Assembly: GCA_027475525.1 (NCBI GenBank)
Contig: JAMWFC010000032.1
Coordinates: 310,001-374,000, forward strand
Source: Macrolepiota albuminosa
Taxonomy: Eukaryota; Basidiomycota; Agaricomycetes; Agaricales; Agaricaceae
Reading direction: 5' to 3'
Length of the DNA: 64,000 nucleotides
Shown here: positions 1 through 11,467 of the stretch, one piece after another
Numbering within the stretch: the stretch's first letter is position 1
How the letters are laid out: each line of letters starts with the position of its first letter
Program-made: the position numbers and the translations under genes
The notes under the pieces: generated by a model
What the model was told of the DNA's origin: nothing
Seen by the model: only the letters and a program-made list of their open reading frames with translations
Database searches by the model: none

Positions 1-1
1 G

Positions 2-910
2 TTCTGCATCACCTATATTCAGCTCAGTGGTGAGGCTTTTCCCTCTGATGCTCTCAAGATTGCTTGGGTTCTTTCTTACATGAAGTCTGGGCGAGCTTTG
101 ACATACGCGCTACGAGTCTTTTGACGCCCTGGAGGAGTGGAGAGTTTTGGAAGTTGGGATCAGTTTGAGAAGGAGTTTCGGACAGAGTTCTTCCCCTTGG
201 ACCCTGCTAAGGTGGCAGCCCTCACTCTCTGAGATCCTCATTGATATGGGCAGGGGAAGCGGACCCTAGATGAGTACATCGACTCCTTCAGAGCTCTTGC
301 TGAACAGGCCTGTTATCCGGATGGTCTTCAGCTCTGTCTCACCTTCCGAGATGGCCTCCTTCCCTCTCTCATGGACCGGATCAACAGCATGGCTGAGGGA
401 CGACCTGATGACACAAGTATTGAGACCTGGTATCAGGTAGCACGTGATCAGTGGCAGCTCATGGAGTTACGACGTGAGCTCCACCGTGGAACTGCCCCTC
501 ACTCCACCTCACAGGCATCGTTTTCTGCTCATCATCCCATCCAGCCCTCCCTTCCATTTCGCACTCCACCCCCAGCTCAGGTACCTGCAGCACGTCCTCT
601 TCCTTTTGGAGTACCTATGGATGTTGATGCCTCTCGTCAACGTTCCTCCCTTCCTCTCCTCTGCCGTCACTGTGGAAAGCCTGGTCACTTCGCTCGGTAT
701 TGTCCCCAGGGGTTAGAGGTGCGCTATCTCTCAGCTTCAGAGCAGGAGGAGCTCCTTCTCCAGCTCCTTGCTGCCCGAGACGTTCGAGGAAACCCCTCCC
801 CAGATGTACAGACTGAAGCAGAACCTTTGGAGGAGTCCTTGGGTCCTGTGGAAGCTGTAGCAGAACCATCGGATGTGTCCTTTGGTTCTGCAGGGGAGGG
901 TTTTCAATAG
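2..910 (+). pseudogene. gag remnant of the gypsy element
   Basis: One frame from position 2 to the TAG at 908-910 gives a retrotransposon gag domain and, near the end, a CCHC zinc knuckle (CRHCGKPGHFARYC, about 660-705) that would bind RNA in the virus-like particle. Three TGA codons at 122-124, 230-232 and 242-244 break the frame, leaving an open stretch from 371. All three sit where an Arg codon CGA would fit. The 5' end is cut by the window edge. The pol frame that follows is offset, as expected for gag-pol frameshifting, although simple decay cannot be excluded. Confidence 0.85.
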
Positions 911-1188
911 AGCGACGGATGAGTTGTACGCCTCCGCCGCCTGGTGCTAATCAGTTTACATGTCAATCAGTAGAGTCTTCTAATGTATCACTCCCTGTTC
1001 CTGATTCTCTGACTGAAACTGTAAGCACCCCCTCCGACGTACAAAATACCCCCTTGGTCCAAGCCTCAGCTAAGACCTCCTCTCCTCCTTCCCCTGTCCG
1101 ACAACCACGTGTTCCAGCTTAGGAACGACGCCTTCCTCATTGCTATGTTGTTGCCTCTACTCCCTCTCCCAACTCTCTGCATCTGAAT

Positions 1189-2000
1189 GTGGAGATTGAG
1201 ACAACTGACACTCAGCAGACTCGAAGCGTCATAGCTCTCTTGGACAGTGGTGCTACTGGACTCTTCCTAGACACCCATTATGTGGAACAACACCAGCTCA
1301 CTACCCATCCCCTCTTTCACCCTATTCCAGTCTATAACATTGATGGTATGCTCAATGAAGCTGGATCCGTCCGCTCAGTGGTGGATTTAGTCCTTCGTTA
1401 TCAGACTCATTCGGAGCGTGCAGTCTTTGCGGTTACCAGCCTAGGAAAGCAGGACATGATACTTGGGTTCTCCTGGCTGCGTGATCACAATCCTGAGATT
1501 GACTGGGCCAAGGGTAAGGTGAGCATGAGCCGCTGCCCTCGACGGTGTTCCACATGTGCTAAGGAAGTGAGAGAGGAGCGCAGAGAGTCAGTCCGTGAGC
1601 GTGCTGCTATCCGGGCTTGCCGAGTTGGACACCTCCCCTTTGCAGACCTTGACCTACTGGATCCTCCTCCCTTGGCATTCCCTTATAGAGAGGCCCTCTA
1701 TGAGGACGTTCGAGGTGTAGTGAGTGAAGCCCAGACGGAAGATGGACGCGAGGGTGAATTTGGGTGTGCTCCTGACCCAGAGTCTCCAGATGAGGCTATC
1801 GAGACAGGTGATAGGATTTATGCAACGAGGGTGAATTTGGGTGTGCTCCTGACCCAGAGTCTCCAGATGAGGCTATCGAGACAGGTGATAGGATTTATGC
1901 AACTACATTACGACCTCCACCAACTGTAGCAGAGATTAGAGCTAGCCAAACTACCTCCCAGCGGCTAGCTCAGGCATTTGCTGCCAACTCTGCTCCTAAG
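1189..2000 (+). pseudogene. gypsy aspartic protease and linker
   Basis: The protease active-site motif is clear (ALLDSGATGLFLD near 1228-1270), followed by the ILGFSWL motif of retropepsins. The same frame is open from about 919, apart from a TAG at 1120-1122. After the protease an acidic linker leads toward reverse transcriptase, but the 77-bp direct duplication at 1749-1902 shifts the frame and ends the ORF at 1929. If one copy is removed the frame is continuous with the reverse transcriptase ORF, so this break may not exist in the real genome. Confidence 0.85.
1749..1902 (+). repeat. perfect 77-bp tandem duplication (1 of 6)
   Basis: Bases 1749-1825 are repeated exactly at 1826-1902. The copy shifts the gypsy pol frame by two; collapsing it rejoins protease and reverse transcriptase. 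The identical 77-bp period elsewhere in the window suggests an assembly cause. Confidence 0.95.
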
Positions 2001-3509
2001 TTGTTCTGCGATGCAGTTCCTCATCACCTGCAAGACTTTGAGGATGTTTTCTCTAAGGCATCATTTGACTCCCTGCCAGAGCGTAAGCAGTGGGACCATG
2101 CAATTGAGCTTATGCCCAATGCTGAGTCCTCTAGCTGCAAGGTCTACCCACTCTCTCCCAAAGAACAGGATGAGCTTGATGCCTTTTTGCAGGAGAATTT
2201 AGACTCTGGTCGCATCCATCCCTCAAAGTCTCCGATGGCCTCTCCAGTCTTCTTCATTAAGAAGAAGGATGGATCTCTACGTCTGGTTCAGGACTACCGA
2301 GTCTTGAATGCAATGACTGTGAAGAATTGCTACCCCTTACCACTCATTTCAGAGCTTGTCAACAACCTCCAAGGTGCACGCTACTTTACCAAGTTGGATG
2401 TCCGCTGGGGCTACAACAATGTGCGCATCAAAGAAGGAGATGAGTGGAAGGGAGCATTCCAAACAAATCGTGGACTCTTTGAACCTCTGGTAATGTTCTT
2501 TGGCCTCACTAATAGCCCTGCCACCTTCCAGACCATGATGAATGACATTTTCCGAGACCTCATAGCGGAAGGTATTGTGTGCATATACCTTGATGATATT
2601 CTTATCTATACCAAGACTCTAGAGGAGCATCGTCGGATTACGCGCATTGTACTGGAACGTCTTCGCCAGTACCAGCTCTATCTTAAGCCAGAGAAGTGCG
2701 AGTTTGAGCAGACTAAGGTTGAATACCTTGGACTGATCATCTCTCATGGAATGGCTGAGATGGACCCAGTCAAGGTGGCTGGTGTAGCGGAGTGGCCAGA
2801 GCCTAAGAACAAGAAGGAGGTTCAGGCCTTCCTGGGTTTCACCAACTTCTACCGGAGGTTTATTCAGGATTTCTCACACCATGCCCAGCCCCTCTTCGAT
2901 CTCACCACTAAGGACACTCCTTGGCACTGGGATGCAGCACAGCGGACAGCCTTTGACGCCCTCAAACAAGCAGTCACTTCAAAGCCTGTCCTTATATTCC
3001 CAGACGATGACTCTCCCTTCCATGTTGAAGCTGATAGCTCAGATTTTGCTACTGGGGCCGTTCTCTCTCAACAGTCAAGGGAGGATGGTAAGTGGCATCC
3101 TGTGGCTTTCTACTCCAAGAGTCTCAATGCTGTGGAGCGAAATTATGAGATCCATGACAAGGAGATGCTAGCTATCATTCGGTCATTTGAGGAGTGGCGA
3201 CATTTCCTTGAGGGTGCCAGGCATAAATTCGAGGTGTGGACTGATCACAAGAACTTAGAGTACTTTCGGACGGCCAAGAAACTTAACCGCCGACAGGCTC
3301 GATGGTCCTTGTATCTGGCCAACTTCGACTTCTCTCTGCATCACAAACCTGGATGGAGCATGGGTAAGCCAGATGCGCTTTCTAGGCGAGCAGATCATGG
3401 TTCAGGAGCTAGTGACAATGACAATATTGTACTTCTAAAGCCAGAACTATTTGCTATCCATGCTCTAGAAGGTGTGGTTGGCCAGGGAGAAGAAGTGAGC
3501 ATCCTTTGA
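2001..3509 (+). pseudogene. gypsy reverse transcriptase and RNase H
   Basis: A 502-codon open stretch holds reverse transcriptase followed by RNase H. It shows the FFIKKKDGSLR and QDYRVLN motifs, the catalytic YLDDILIYT box (about 2586-2612), the thumb motif EYLGLIIS, and an RNase H region with VEADSSDFATGAVLSQ and the YEIHDKEMLAI box. It makes the cDNA copy of the element RNA. It ends in TGA at 3507-3509. Coding resumes in the same frame, so this is probably a CGA-to-TGA nonsense change and not the natural pol end. Confidence 0.9.
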
Positions 3510-4550
3510 GACATCCGACGAGGTAACCGGGAGGGCGCTCAAGAAGATCTGGTAGCTAAGGCTGCCATGGCCTTGCATGCTCGAGAGAAAACTGGAGTGA
3601 AGTCCGTCCGCACCGACGAGTGGTCTCTGGAGAATGGTCTTCTCACCTTTCGAGGACGCATTTATGTTCCCAACCTGCCAGATCTCCAGAGGCAGATTGT
3701 GGAGCAGCATCATGACTCTCGAGTTGCAGGACATCCTGGCAGATGGAAGACACTGGAGCTGGTCTCACGGAATTACTGGTGGCCTCAAATGTCACGGTAT
3801 ATTGGCTCTTACACCTCCACCTGCGATCTTTGCCTTCAGACTAAGCCTCGTCGTCAGCCTCCTATGGGACAACTTCATCCATTGCCTATCCCAGCTGAGC
3901 ATTGGAGTGTGGCCTCGGTAGACTTCATTGTTGAGTTACCTGATTCTCATAGATATGATGCAATCATGGTGGTAGTGGATTTCTGTGGCAAGCATGCTCA
4001 TTTTATTTCAACACACACTACTTGCTCAGCCATGGGCACTGCCAATCTGTACCGGAAGCATGTCTGGAAGCTCCATGGGATGTCAGATGCTTACGTCTTG
4101 AACCGTGGACCTCAGTTTGTGGCAGAGTTTACTAGAGAACTGTATCGCCTCCTCCATGTCAAACTCCACACTTCCACAGCCTACCACCCCCAATCTGATG
4201 GCCAGACTGAGCATGTCAACCAGGAGCTAGAACAGTATCTCTGGCTCTTCTGCAATGAACGACAGGATGACTGGGATGACCTATTACCAGAGGCAGAGTT
4301 CCAGTACAACAACCGTGTACATGCTGCCACCCAGATGTCTCCTTTCCTTCTAGATACTGGTCGACATCCTCGGATGGGATTTGAGCCTCGTGGACGACCT
4401 TCAGAGAATGAAGCTGTCAACAAGTTCATAGATCGGATGAAGGCAGCCCAGGAGGAAGCCAAGGCAGCTTTAGCTAAGGCAAAGGATGACATGGCCCGCT
4501 ACTACGATCGTGGACGAACTCCAGCCCCCAAGTACAAGCCTGGAGATTGA
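3510..4550 (+). pseudogene. gypsy integrase, catalytic Asp lost
   Basis: In the same frame as reverse transcriptase, this has the HHCC zinc-binding domain (HH and H near 3708-3740, CDLC near 3822) and the rve core. The first catalytic Asp is in SVDFIVELP. The second, normally in a DRGPQF motif, reads NRGPQF (codon AAC, 4101-4103). The Glu is present in GQTEHVNQELE. The enzyme would insert the cDNA, but with Asn at the second position it should be inactive. TGA codons at 4548 and 4584 separate it from the C-terminal part. Confidence 0.85.
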
Positions 4551-4586
4551 GTCTACCTGAATGCCTCTGACATTGCTACCACCTGA

Positions 4587-5054
4587 CCTTCTCAGAAGCT
4601 CTCTCACCGTCATCTAGGACCCTTTCCTATAGTACGGCAGGTAGGCCCACTTGCCTATCGACTCAAGCTGCCTAGTGGAATGAGTCGACTCCATCCAGTC
4701 TTCAATGTGGTGAAGCTTTCTCCAGCCCCAGAGGATCCAATCCCAGGTCGACGTCCACAGCCACCTCCACCACCAGTTCTGGTAAACAACCAAGAAGAGT
4801 ACGAAGTGGAACGGATCCTAGACAGCCGACTCTTTAGGAATAAGCTTCAGTTCAAGGTCAAGTGGAAGGGCTACAGAATTGAGGACATCTCCTGGGAGCC
4901 ACAAGAGAATGTCCATGCCCCTGCCTTAGTCCGGGAATTCTATCAACAGCATCCCAATGCTCCCCGGGCAATCAGAGGCCTCTATTCTCTTTCCAAGGTA
5001 GACCAGGCCATCCAGAACTACTTCTATCCAGCACGTCGAGACGCCGCGCTCTAG
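4587..5054 (+). pseudogene. gypsy integrase C-terminus with chromodomain
   Basis: After the TGA at 4584 the frame continues through the GPF/Y module (HRHLGPFPIVRQVGP, then LHPVFNVVKLSP) and into a chromodomain with YEVERILDSR, FKVKWKGY and SWEPQENV (about 4800-4925). It ends at TAG 5052-5054, directly before the polypurine tract. Chromodomains on gypsy integrases steer insertion toward heterochromatin, which marks this as a chromovirus. The open stretch with a usable ATG begins at 4680. Confidence 0.88.
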
Positions 5055-5065
5055 AGGGGGGGTGA
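5051..5065 (+). other. gypsy polypurine tract
   Basis: A G-rich run (GAGGGGGGGTGA) lies directly before the TGTCAG start of the LTR, the expected place for the plus-strand primer of reverse transcription. Confidence 0.7.
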
Positions 5066-5564
5066 TGTCAGAGGACTCCTCATTTCTTCCTTCTCTCACT
5101 CCTTATCTCTTCACTCTCCTTCCATTCATTCTCTTATTTCTTCTGACATTATTTCATTTCACTGTTTCTATTCTTTCAACACTATCTGTTAGTACTACTC
5201 TCAGCCCTTGAGATGCTCTGGTTCTTTAGCCACCATTCAGACAAGTGTGTGCCCACTCAGCACCACTTCCAGACTGCTTATATAAGCCAGAGTTTGCCAG
5301 AGTTTGCCCCTTATTTGTACAAGTATTTGTGTAGGCAATTTTCGAGTTTTTAAGGTTTTGTTGTACTGTACAGTTGTTTCTCATGCTTCAGAGGCCCCAG
5401 AAGCGTCCAACCTGGCATAGGGAATCCCTAGACTTGTTCTCTTTGGATCTCCCTCTGCCAGGTGAGTAGCTACCTTGATATTGTCAGTATATATTCTAAT
5501 ACACTTTGGATCTCCCTCTGCCAGCTGTGTGACTGAGCCATAGCCTCTAGAGGTCGCCCTTACA
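5066..5564 (+). repeat. 3' LTR of the gypsy element
   Basis: A 499-bp LTR runs from TGTCAGAGGACTCC to CGCCCTTACA. Its edges were set by comparison with two inverted solo copies (19151-19653 and 54107-54857), which share both termini and have perfect 5-bp target duplications. The 5' LTR is outside the window, so the target duplication of this copy cannot be checked; the flank begins CATAC. Confidence 0.9.
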
Positions 5565-5639
5565 CATACACTGTATTTGGCACTAGAGCTTCCTGTTACT
5601 CTACATATCCAGACATCAGGCTCAACCATGCTGTGTATT

Positions 5640-6110
5640 GATATGTGGCTATGCTAGCAGTTAAGAACATAATAAGCACTAAAAGTCGAAATAAATATTT
5701 ATCAAAGCTAAAACCTGTAAGCCTCCTAGTAGCAAGTTCCAACAAATAGTATCTCTCAAAATACACCAAAAAAAATACACAAAAATACAAACAAGTTAGA
5801 GTAAGGTCCAACTCAGACTATCAATTCAACAAAAGTCCAGCCACTGTTATGAGGAAGGGAGGCATAGGGCTAGCAAATAGAGTGGATTAGCATCAATCTG
5901 GATAATTTAGAGTAATAGAACATCTGATCTAAAAAAAAATAACCAAATTGGAATGTTTGGACTATAAGAGAATAGAAAAAAGATAAATAGAAGAAAAATA
6001 CAAAAAAAGTATGATGATAGGACCCCACACAGGCTAAGCACATTAATGGCAGGCTTAGCATCAGCTCCAGACATCTTGCTGCACTTGTTTCAAACTTGGC
6101 ATGCACAATT
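5640..6110. repeat. dispersed diverged repeat, copy 1
   Basis: This segment is similar, with many differences and in the same orientation, to 8388-8850. Shared blocks include a GTAAGCCTCCT/ATAAGCCTCCT block, runs of CAACAAA and a TCCA.CC.CTGT block. It has no coding potential that I can see and is probably non-coding retroelement sequence. Ends are approximate. Confidence 0.5.
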
Positions 6111-7653
6111 TATCCATTTTAGGCCTTACCTGATGGCCATACATGGCAAGCAACAGATCTGATTAGTGATAGCACCAGTAGCAGCTAAAATAATAGGTGA
6201 CAGCTGGCATCACTTGATCAGCACATGGTACAGCTAGCCAGCAGCAGTGCTTACAAGTTGGAATGATGGCATTTATCTGTGACAGACAGCTTGGCATTTC
6301 ACCTTGGCACCCTCTCTTAATTCAGATGGACAGCATTCTTGTTCATTTCTTACTATTTAGTTTAATGCATGGTATTTACTTACATTCTTTACAGTTTACT
6401 ACTTCTTGGCAATGCTTAGCCACTTAGCAATGGTGAACTTATTTTTACTATAAATACTTACTATTGTCACTAGTTACAAAACAGAACAGAGTACTCTGTT
6501 TACTCCTCTCAGTTTACCCTATGGTTCAGATTTCTTTTGCGCTGACTTAGTTCAAAGTTTCCAATTGTCTGAACACCTCAAGCCTGCTTGCTGCAATTAT
6601 GCATATAGAATCTATGCACCTTATACCTATAGCAGGCACTATGCAGCTTAGCCACTACTAAGCCCCTAGTTTTCTTACCACATTTCTTGCTGCACCAGTA
6701 CTCAAAAGTCTTCTCTCATTTTTTAGGTGCACTTGTTTGTTGGTACATTGATCTTACTGCACATCCTTTACTGATTTTCCTTTCCAACCACTATTAAATC
6801 TTACTGTTCAACTCATTTCCAACTTGTTCTCTAGGACCTGCCTAGGACTTCCTCAAACACTTAGCGCATCCAACACATTTTTCCTGGTCAGTAGCCATAA
6901 ACCATGTCTGCTACTGACCCACTTTTAAATGTCATCAGCAGCAGTGCTTACAAGTTGGAATGATGGCATTTTCCTATGACAAGCAGCTTGGCATTTCATC
7001 CTGACATCTGACATTGCTTGGCACCCTCTCTCAGTTCAGACAGACAGCATTCTTGTTAACTTCTTGTTATTTAATTTGATGCACAGCATTTACTTACATT
7101 CTTTACAGTTCACCACCTCTTAGCAATAGTGAACTCAGTTTACTATAAATACTTATTGTTGTTACTAGTTACAAAACACAACAGAGTACCCAGTTCAAAT
7201 CCCACTTCTTCTCAGTTCACCTTATAGTTCAGATTTTTTTTGTGCTGACTTAGTTCAAAGTTACCAATTGTCTGAATATCTTTTGCATGCTTTCCACAGT
7301 TACATATACAGAACCTACACACCTTGCACCTATAGCAGACAATATGCAGCTTAGTTGTTGCTAAGCCTCTAGTTTTCTTGCTGCATCCCTTGCTGCACGT
7401 ACTTCAAAGTCCTTTCACATTCTCTAAGCACACTTGTTTGTTGGCACATTTTTCATTTGTGCCTTATCCTTACCACACATTTCTTACCAACTTTTCTTTC
7501 CAATCTTTGCCAAATCTTGCTGTTCAACCCATTTCTAACTAGTTCTCTGGGACCTGCCTGGGATTCCCTCAAACACTTAGCATGTCCAATACATATTCTT
7601 TAGTCAGTAGTCATAAACTATGTCTGCTACTGATCAACTTTTGGGCATCATCA
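6012..7653. repeat. two LTR-like copies in tandem (same family as 13937-15009)
   Basis: A copy ending in ATGTCATCA (6937) is followed directly by a second, 5'-shortened copy starting GCAGCAGTGCTTAC (6938) and ending GGGCATCATCA (7653). The GCAGCAGTGC block recurs at 6241 and 6938, a period of about 697 bp. Both align in order with the solo LTR inside the copia element: the ACAGACAGCTTGG block, a TATAAATACTTA promoter-like block, the GGGACCTGCC block and the terminal CATCATCA. Ends are estimated and the left edge is uncertain. Confidence 0.55.
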
Positions 7654-7864
7654 ATGAATAGAAGAAGAATACAAAGGAGTGATAAATGGGAGAATGCAAA
7701 GAAAAGATGAATAGGAGGATATACAAAGAAGAAATAAGAAAAAAAAAGTATAAAAAAAGATATGAATAGAATGGTGGCACTAAAACAGGCATCACAAAAA
7801 TAGAAAATGAAACAACAAATTATATTAGAAATGCTGGAAGATAAGGAACAAAAAGTTATGAATA

Positions 7865-8395
7865 GCTAGTGGTGGCCTCAGATGCACATGGAGGTTGCAA
7901 AGTTCTGCCAGACATGCATTGCATGTTAGAGGGCAAAGCCTAGTAATCAAAAACCTGCAGGAAAGCTACATTCTCTGCCTATCCTAGTTAAGCCTTGAAA
8001 TCCTATTGGAATGGACTATTCTCAGAGTCCAAAGAGTATAACTATCTTTGGGTAGTAATTTGCCTCATAACAAGTATGGTGCAGCTTATTTCAGTGCACA
8101 CAACAATAAAAGCATCTGAGCTTTCATGCATATACCTCAAGAAAATTGTAAGGCTCTATGGCCTCCCAAGCTCAATTGTGAATGACTGAGACTCAAAGTT
8201 CACATTACTATGATGGCATGAGCCACACAAGTTGCTCAGAGCAAAATTACTCATATTGACATTATTCTACTCTCAGATAAATGGACAGACTAAACAAGCC
8301 AACTGCAATGTGGCTCAAATATTCCAAACAGTGGTCAAATCTGACCAATGGGACTGGTGATATGACACTGTACCAGCAGTCAGAGACACACCATG
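7865..8395 (+). pseudogene. old gypsy integrase core relic
   Basis: The forward translation shows a decayed integrase: WWPQM and a Cys pair of the zinc domain, then an open 64-codon stretch (7995-8189) with YNYLWVVI, VHTTIKASELS and RLYGLPSSIVND, then INGQTKQAN.NVAQIF with stops between. The pattern is that of agaric gypsy elements of a different lineage from the one at 1-5564. There is no CpG in it. The remaining integrase part appears at 9160-9840 after about 760 bp of inserted repeat. Confidence 0.75.
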
Positions 8396-8850
8396 CACCA
8401 GAAGTCAAAATAAACATTTAATCATAGGCTAAAAACTATAAGCCTCCTGATAGTAGTCTCAACAAAAATATATCTCCAAAACATCCCAATAAATACACAG
8501 AAAAGTACAGAACAATAGGCAGGGACTAGCTCAAACTATCAGCTCAATAATAGTCCAACCCCTGTAATAGGGAGAGGAAGCATGGGAGCTGGCAGAAGTA
8601 ATGAAATAAGATTAATTTGTGATGATCTAGATTAAGATTAGATCTGACAATGCCCAATTTGACATGACTAAAAGAGGAAAGGAAAAAGAAGCATGAAATG
8701 GAGAAAAGCACTAAAAGGAAAAAGAAGAATCTATGAATAGGATCATGTTAAATGAAGCTGAAGCAAATGAGAAAATTGGACTATCAAATATGTTCTGGAG
8801 GCTGGGGAGTTTACAACAAAGCGTCATGTGTAGATAGTGGTCTGTGCACC
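8388..8850. repeat. dispersed diverged repeat, copy 2
   Basis: Related to 5640-6110 in the same orientation. It begins just where the integrase relic stops, so it probably lies within the insertion that splits that relic. Ends are approximate. Confidence 0.5.
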
Positions 8851-9159
8851 AGAAAAACAGTATAAATAGCCCAAGTTTAGTAGAGAATAGAAAGGCAATT
8901 GATAGGCAAAGGCTCAGTGATTCTCAGAGAGTGAATTGCTTAGGCTGAAGTTTGTTGAGAAACCTCTACTTTCTGGAATATTATTAAAATCATTCAATAT
9001 TATAATATCTCAAAACCTCTGCTTTCTGCAAAATTATTAAAAGCATTCAAAACAATAAGAGTTCATTTTGTCATCAAAGTCAGTGTGAATTGAAGGTCAT
9101 ATTCTACACTAGCAAGCCCCAGAACTATCAGTACTACTTGCAACCAATTACTACACTGG

Positions 9160-9840
9160 GTTGACAGAATACCATTGACCAAGTTTGCAGTTAATACTAG
9201 TGTGTCTAAGACCACTAGGTATGCACTATTCAAACTGAATATATGGTACATGCCCTCTATGATACAGAAACTCAGAGGTGATAAAATTGTGTACAAAGGC
9301 ATTAAAGACTTTGCATAGCAGACATTGAAGAATATTGTCAATATACATGATATTATCATTGCAGCACAAGTCTTTCAGACACAACATGCAAATGATTGAC
9401 AAAGTGGGAAGTCTGAACTGCAGGGTGCATTAGTATACTTGTCAACAGATAACCTGAACATTCTCAAGAAAAGGGCAAGCAAACCGTGCCTAAAATTTAT
9501 TGGACCCTATAGAATTCTGAAAGCCAAGCCACATATGTTAAACTATGTACTAAAACTGCCATTGACACTGCAAGCAAGGAGAATTGTGCCAAAGTTTCAT
9601 GTCTCCTTTTTCAGGCTGTATTTAGCTAGCAATGATGCTCTATTTCCCAATCAGGTGACACCTGAAGCATATAATTTTGGGGCAGTCAACAAACAGGAAT
9701 AGTTTGTCAACGAGTTACTGAGGCATTGGTGGGTAGATAATAAGAACCTCAAATTTGAGGTTTGGTGGAGTGCCAGAGATACAATATGAGAGTTATATAA
9801 GATGTGTTCAAAGCTGGCAGCTTTGGATTGGTATTTGGAA
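9160..9840 (+). pseudogene. old gypsy integrase C-terminus and chromodomain relic
   Basis: This continues the relic at 7865-8395. The open part 9439-9702 reads LSTDNLNILKKRA, KFIGPYRILKAKP and VPKFHVSFFRLY, the GPF/Y module of agaric gypsy integrases. After a TAG, the text E.FVNELLRHWW, LKFEVWWS and ALDWYLEFQG matches a chromodomain in outline. Upstream, LFKLNIWYMPSM and VFQTQHAND fit the end of the integrase core. Several stops make it non-functional. Confidence 0.75.
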
Positions 9841-10750
9841 TTTCAAGGCATATGACAGCCAAGGCAGCTATCTAAGCACTCACATGCTTGGATAAGATTA
9901 TGTCAGATCCAGATCTGATCTAATGCCATCACCTAATAAGATGAGGTAACAAAATAAGATTGGATCATTAAAGTCAGATCAGGTTATGTAACCTGAATAA
10001 GCACAAATTGTTCTTCTGGAAACTGCTGCATCAACATATTGGTTAATGTTATCTTTGTTTGCAGGGCAGCTTCAGCTATTGCAGAGATAGAACCCACAGA
10101 GTTTTGATATGGAGGGAGAGCAGCAAGTGGCTATTAGTATGGGGACAACAGCCCCAATATCAAGCATGGCAACATACCTGGCCATGGCTTAGTTTGGGCA
10201 GAACTCAGCCCAATTTGAACAGACCCCACTATTTTTCCTATAGTTTTACCCCATGCCATTTTTTCCAGGTCTCACCAGACCTGAACAACAATCAATGCAG
10301 GTGCAGGTGCCATGAGGAATGATGGTGCCACAGGCACAGCAGGTAGTATCTATAAAGATAGATGAGGACAAGAAGGTGATCAAGGCACAGAGTGAGGTAG
10401 ATCTACCTTGACATGAGCATGATTGGTTGCCTGTGGGAGAGAAAAGAAATTAGAGCAAGGTAGTTCCACCTTAGTAAGATCATAAGCAGTTGCCTCCACA
10501 AGAAGTGGTGAGGAGGCTGGTGGTAAACCAGGAACCATTAAGGAGAAGAGACAAGATGCTGTATTGAGATGACCACAGTAAGCTGTGCAGGCAAAGTCAA
10601 CTGTGATCTCAATCACCACCATGTCCAAGGTCTCTTGTTAAGGAAACAATCCTCATTACTATGAAGAATCCTGTAAATGAAAAAGAGAAAGAGAGAGTGG
10701 TTGAGAACTGAGCAGACTCTCAAGTAGAGCTTGTGTAATGCTATTTAATT

Positions 10751-11467
10751 GTGGCAGGACAATATGTCCTATCCGAGTCAGAATTTTTGAAGGACCCAGT
10801 GGCTCAGGTGGTAATCGTGGGCCTGTTGGATGAGATTGTTATATTGCAACAGGGTAACAATAACACAATTAAAATGTTTGCCAGCACAATGAAGCAGCAA
10901 GTGATGATACCAGAAGATCAAACTGAGGCTAAGCACCTCAGGCCATATGAGATAAGAGGAAGATTAAATAAGGTACAGAAAGTAGTGGAAGTGCTGATAG
11001 CACCTCCTGAATCCAGAGAGGCAGGAGAGTTGACTCCTTTCTCTGCAGAGTTGGAGGAGGATGAAATGTCTGTTGATGACAAGGACCATAGGCTGGCCTT
11101 GTTGCTACACATCTCCAGCACATTGAAAGTGCAGAGCAAGCAGAAAGTTGCTCTGCAAGAATCAACAATCCTTTTTCAAGCTGATGTGCCAAAAGGAGCT
11201 GGACTAAGAGAGATCTCATTTTTCCTTTCTGTAGTGAGTTTCAAAGCTCCTCAAGACTCATATGTGCTGGAATTGCCTCATCAAGACATGTGCATAGATA
11301 ATCAAGTAGAAAATTATCTTCTGACTTTGGCAGTGCTAGGCATTGTAATGGCAATGCTAGTAACTATGGGACAAGTGTTGAGGAGACCTGTCAGAGGGAG
11401 AAATGGCAGTGCAGAAGAATTTGCAGTTGAACCACAACCACAAGTCAGCCATCAGAAAGAAAGCTAA
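10751..11467 (+). CDS. unrecognised 238-codon ORF in the graveyard
   Basis: I do not recognise this ORF. It stays open for over 700 bp inside otherwise broken, CpG-poor sequence. It has an acidic middle (SAELEEDEMSVDDKD), a hydrophobic stretch near residue 190-210 (LLTLAVLGIVMAMLVTM) and a basic, Gln-rich tail. The track start is a GTG at 10751, so the true start is unknown; the first clear Met would be inside. It could be an old gag-like ORF or a chance opening in stop-poor sequence. Confidence 0.25.
   Translation: MAGQYVLSESEFLKDPVAQVVIVGLLDEIVILQQGNNNTIKMFASTMKQQVMIPEDQTEAKHLRPYEIRGRLNKVQKVVEVLIAPPESREAGELTPFSAELEEDEMSVDDKDHRLALLLHISSTLKVQSKQKVALQESTILFQADVPKGAGLREISFFLSVVSFKAPQDSYVLELPHQDMCIDNQVENYLLTLAVLGIVMAMLVTMGQVLRRPVRGRNGSAEEFAVEPQPQVSHQKES

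Larger units (their letters stand above)
1..5564 (+). mobile_element. Ty3/gypsy chromovirus, 3' part, decayed
   Basis: Gag, protease, reverse transcriptase, RNase H, integrase and chromodomain coding follow each other in gypsy order, then a polypurine tract and an LTR. The 5' LTR and gag start lie left of the window. The element is not functional as read: there are in-frame TGA codons at 122, 230, 242, 3507, 4548 and 4584, a TAG at 1120, a catalytic Asp-to-Asn change in integrase, and a 77-bp duplication at 1749-1902. Two solo LTRs of the same family occur at 19151-19653 and 54107-54857, so the family was once active in this genome. Confidence 0.93.

Noticed and set aside
5446..5524. Repeated GGATCTCCCTCTGCCAG blocks in the gypsy LTR as another 77-bp artefact
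   Set aside because: Present at the same places in all three LTR copies and not at a 77-bp period, so it is a native feature of the LTR.
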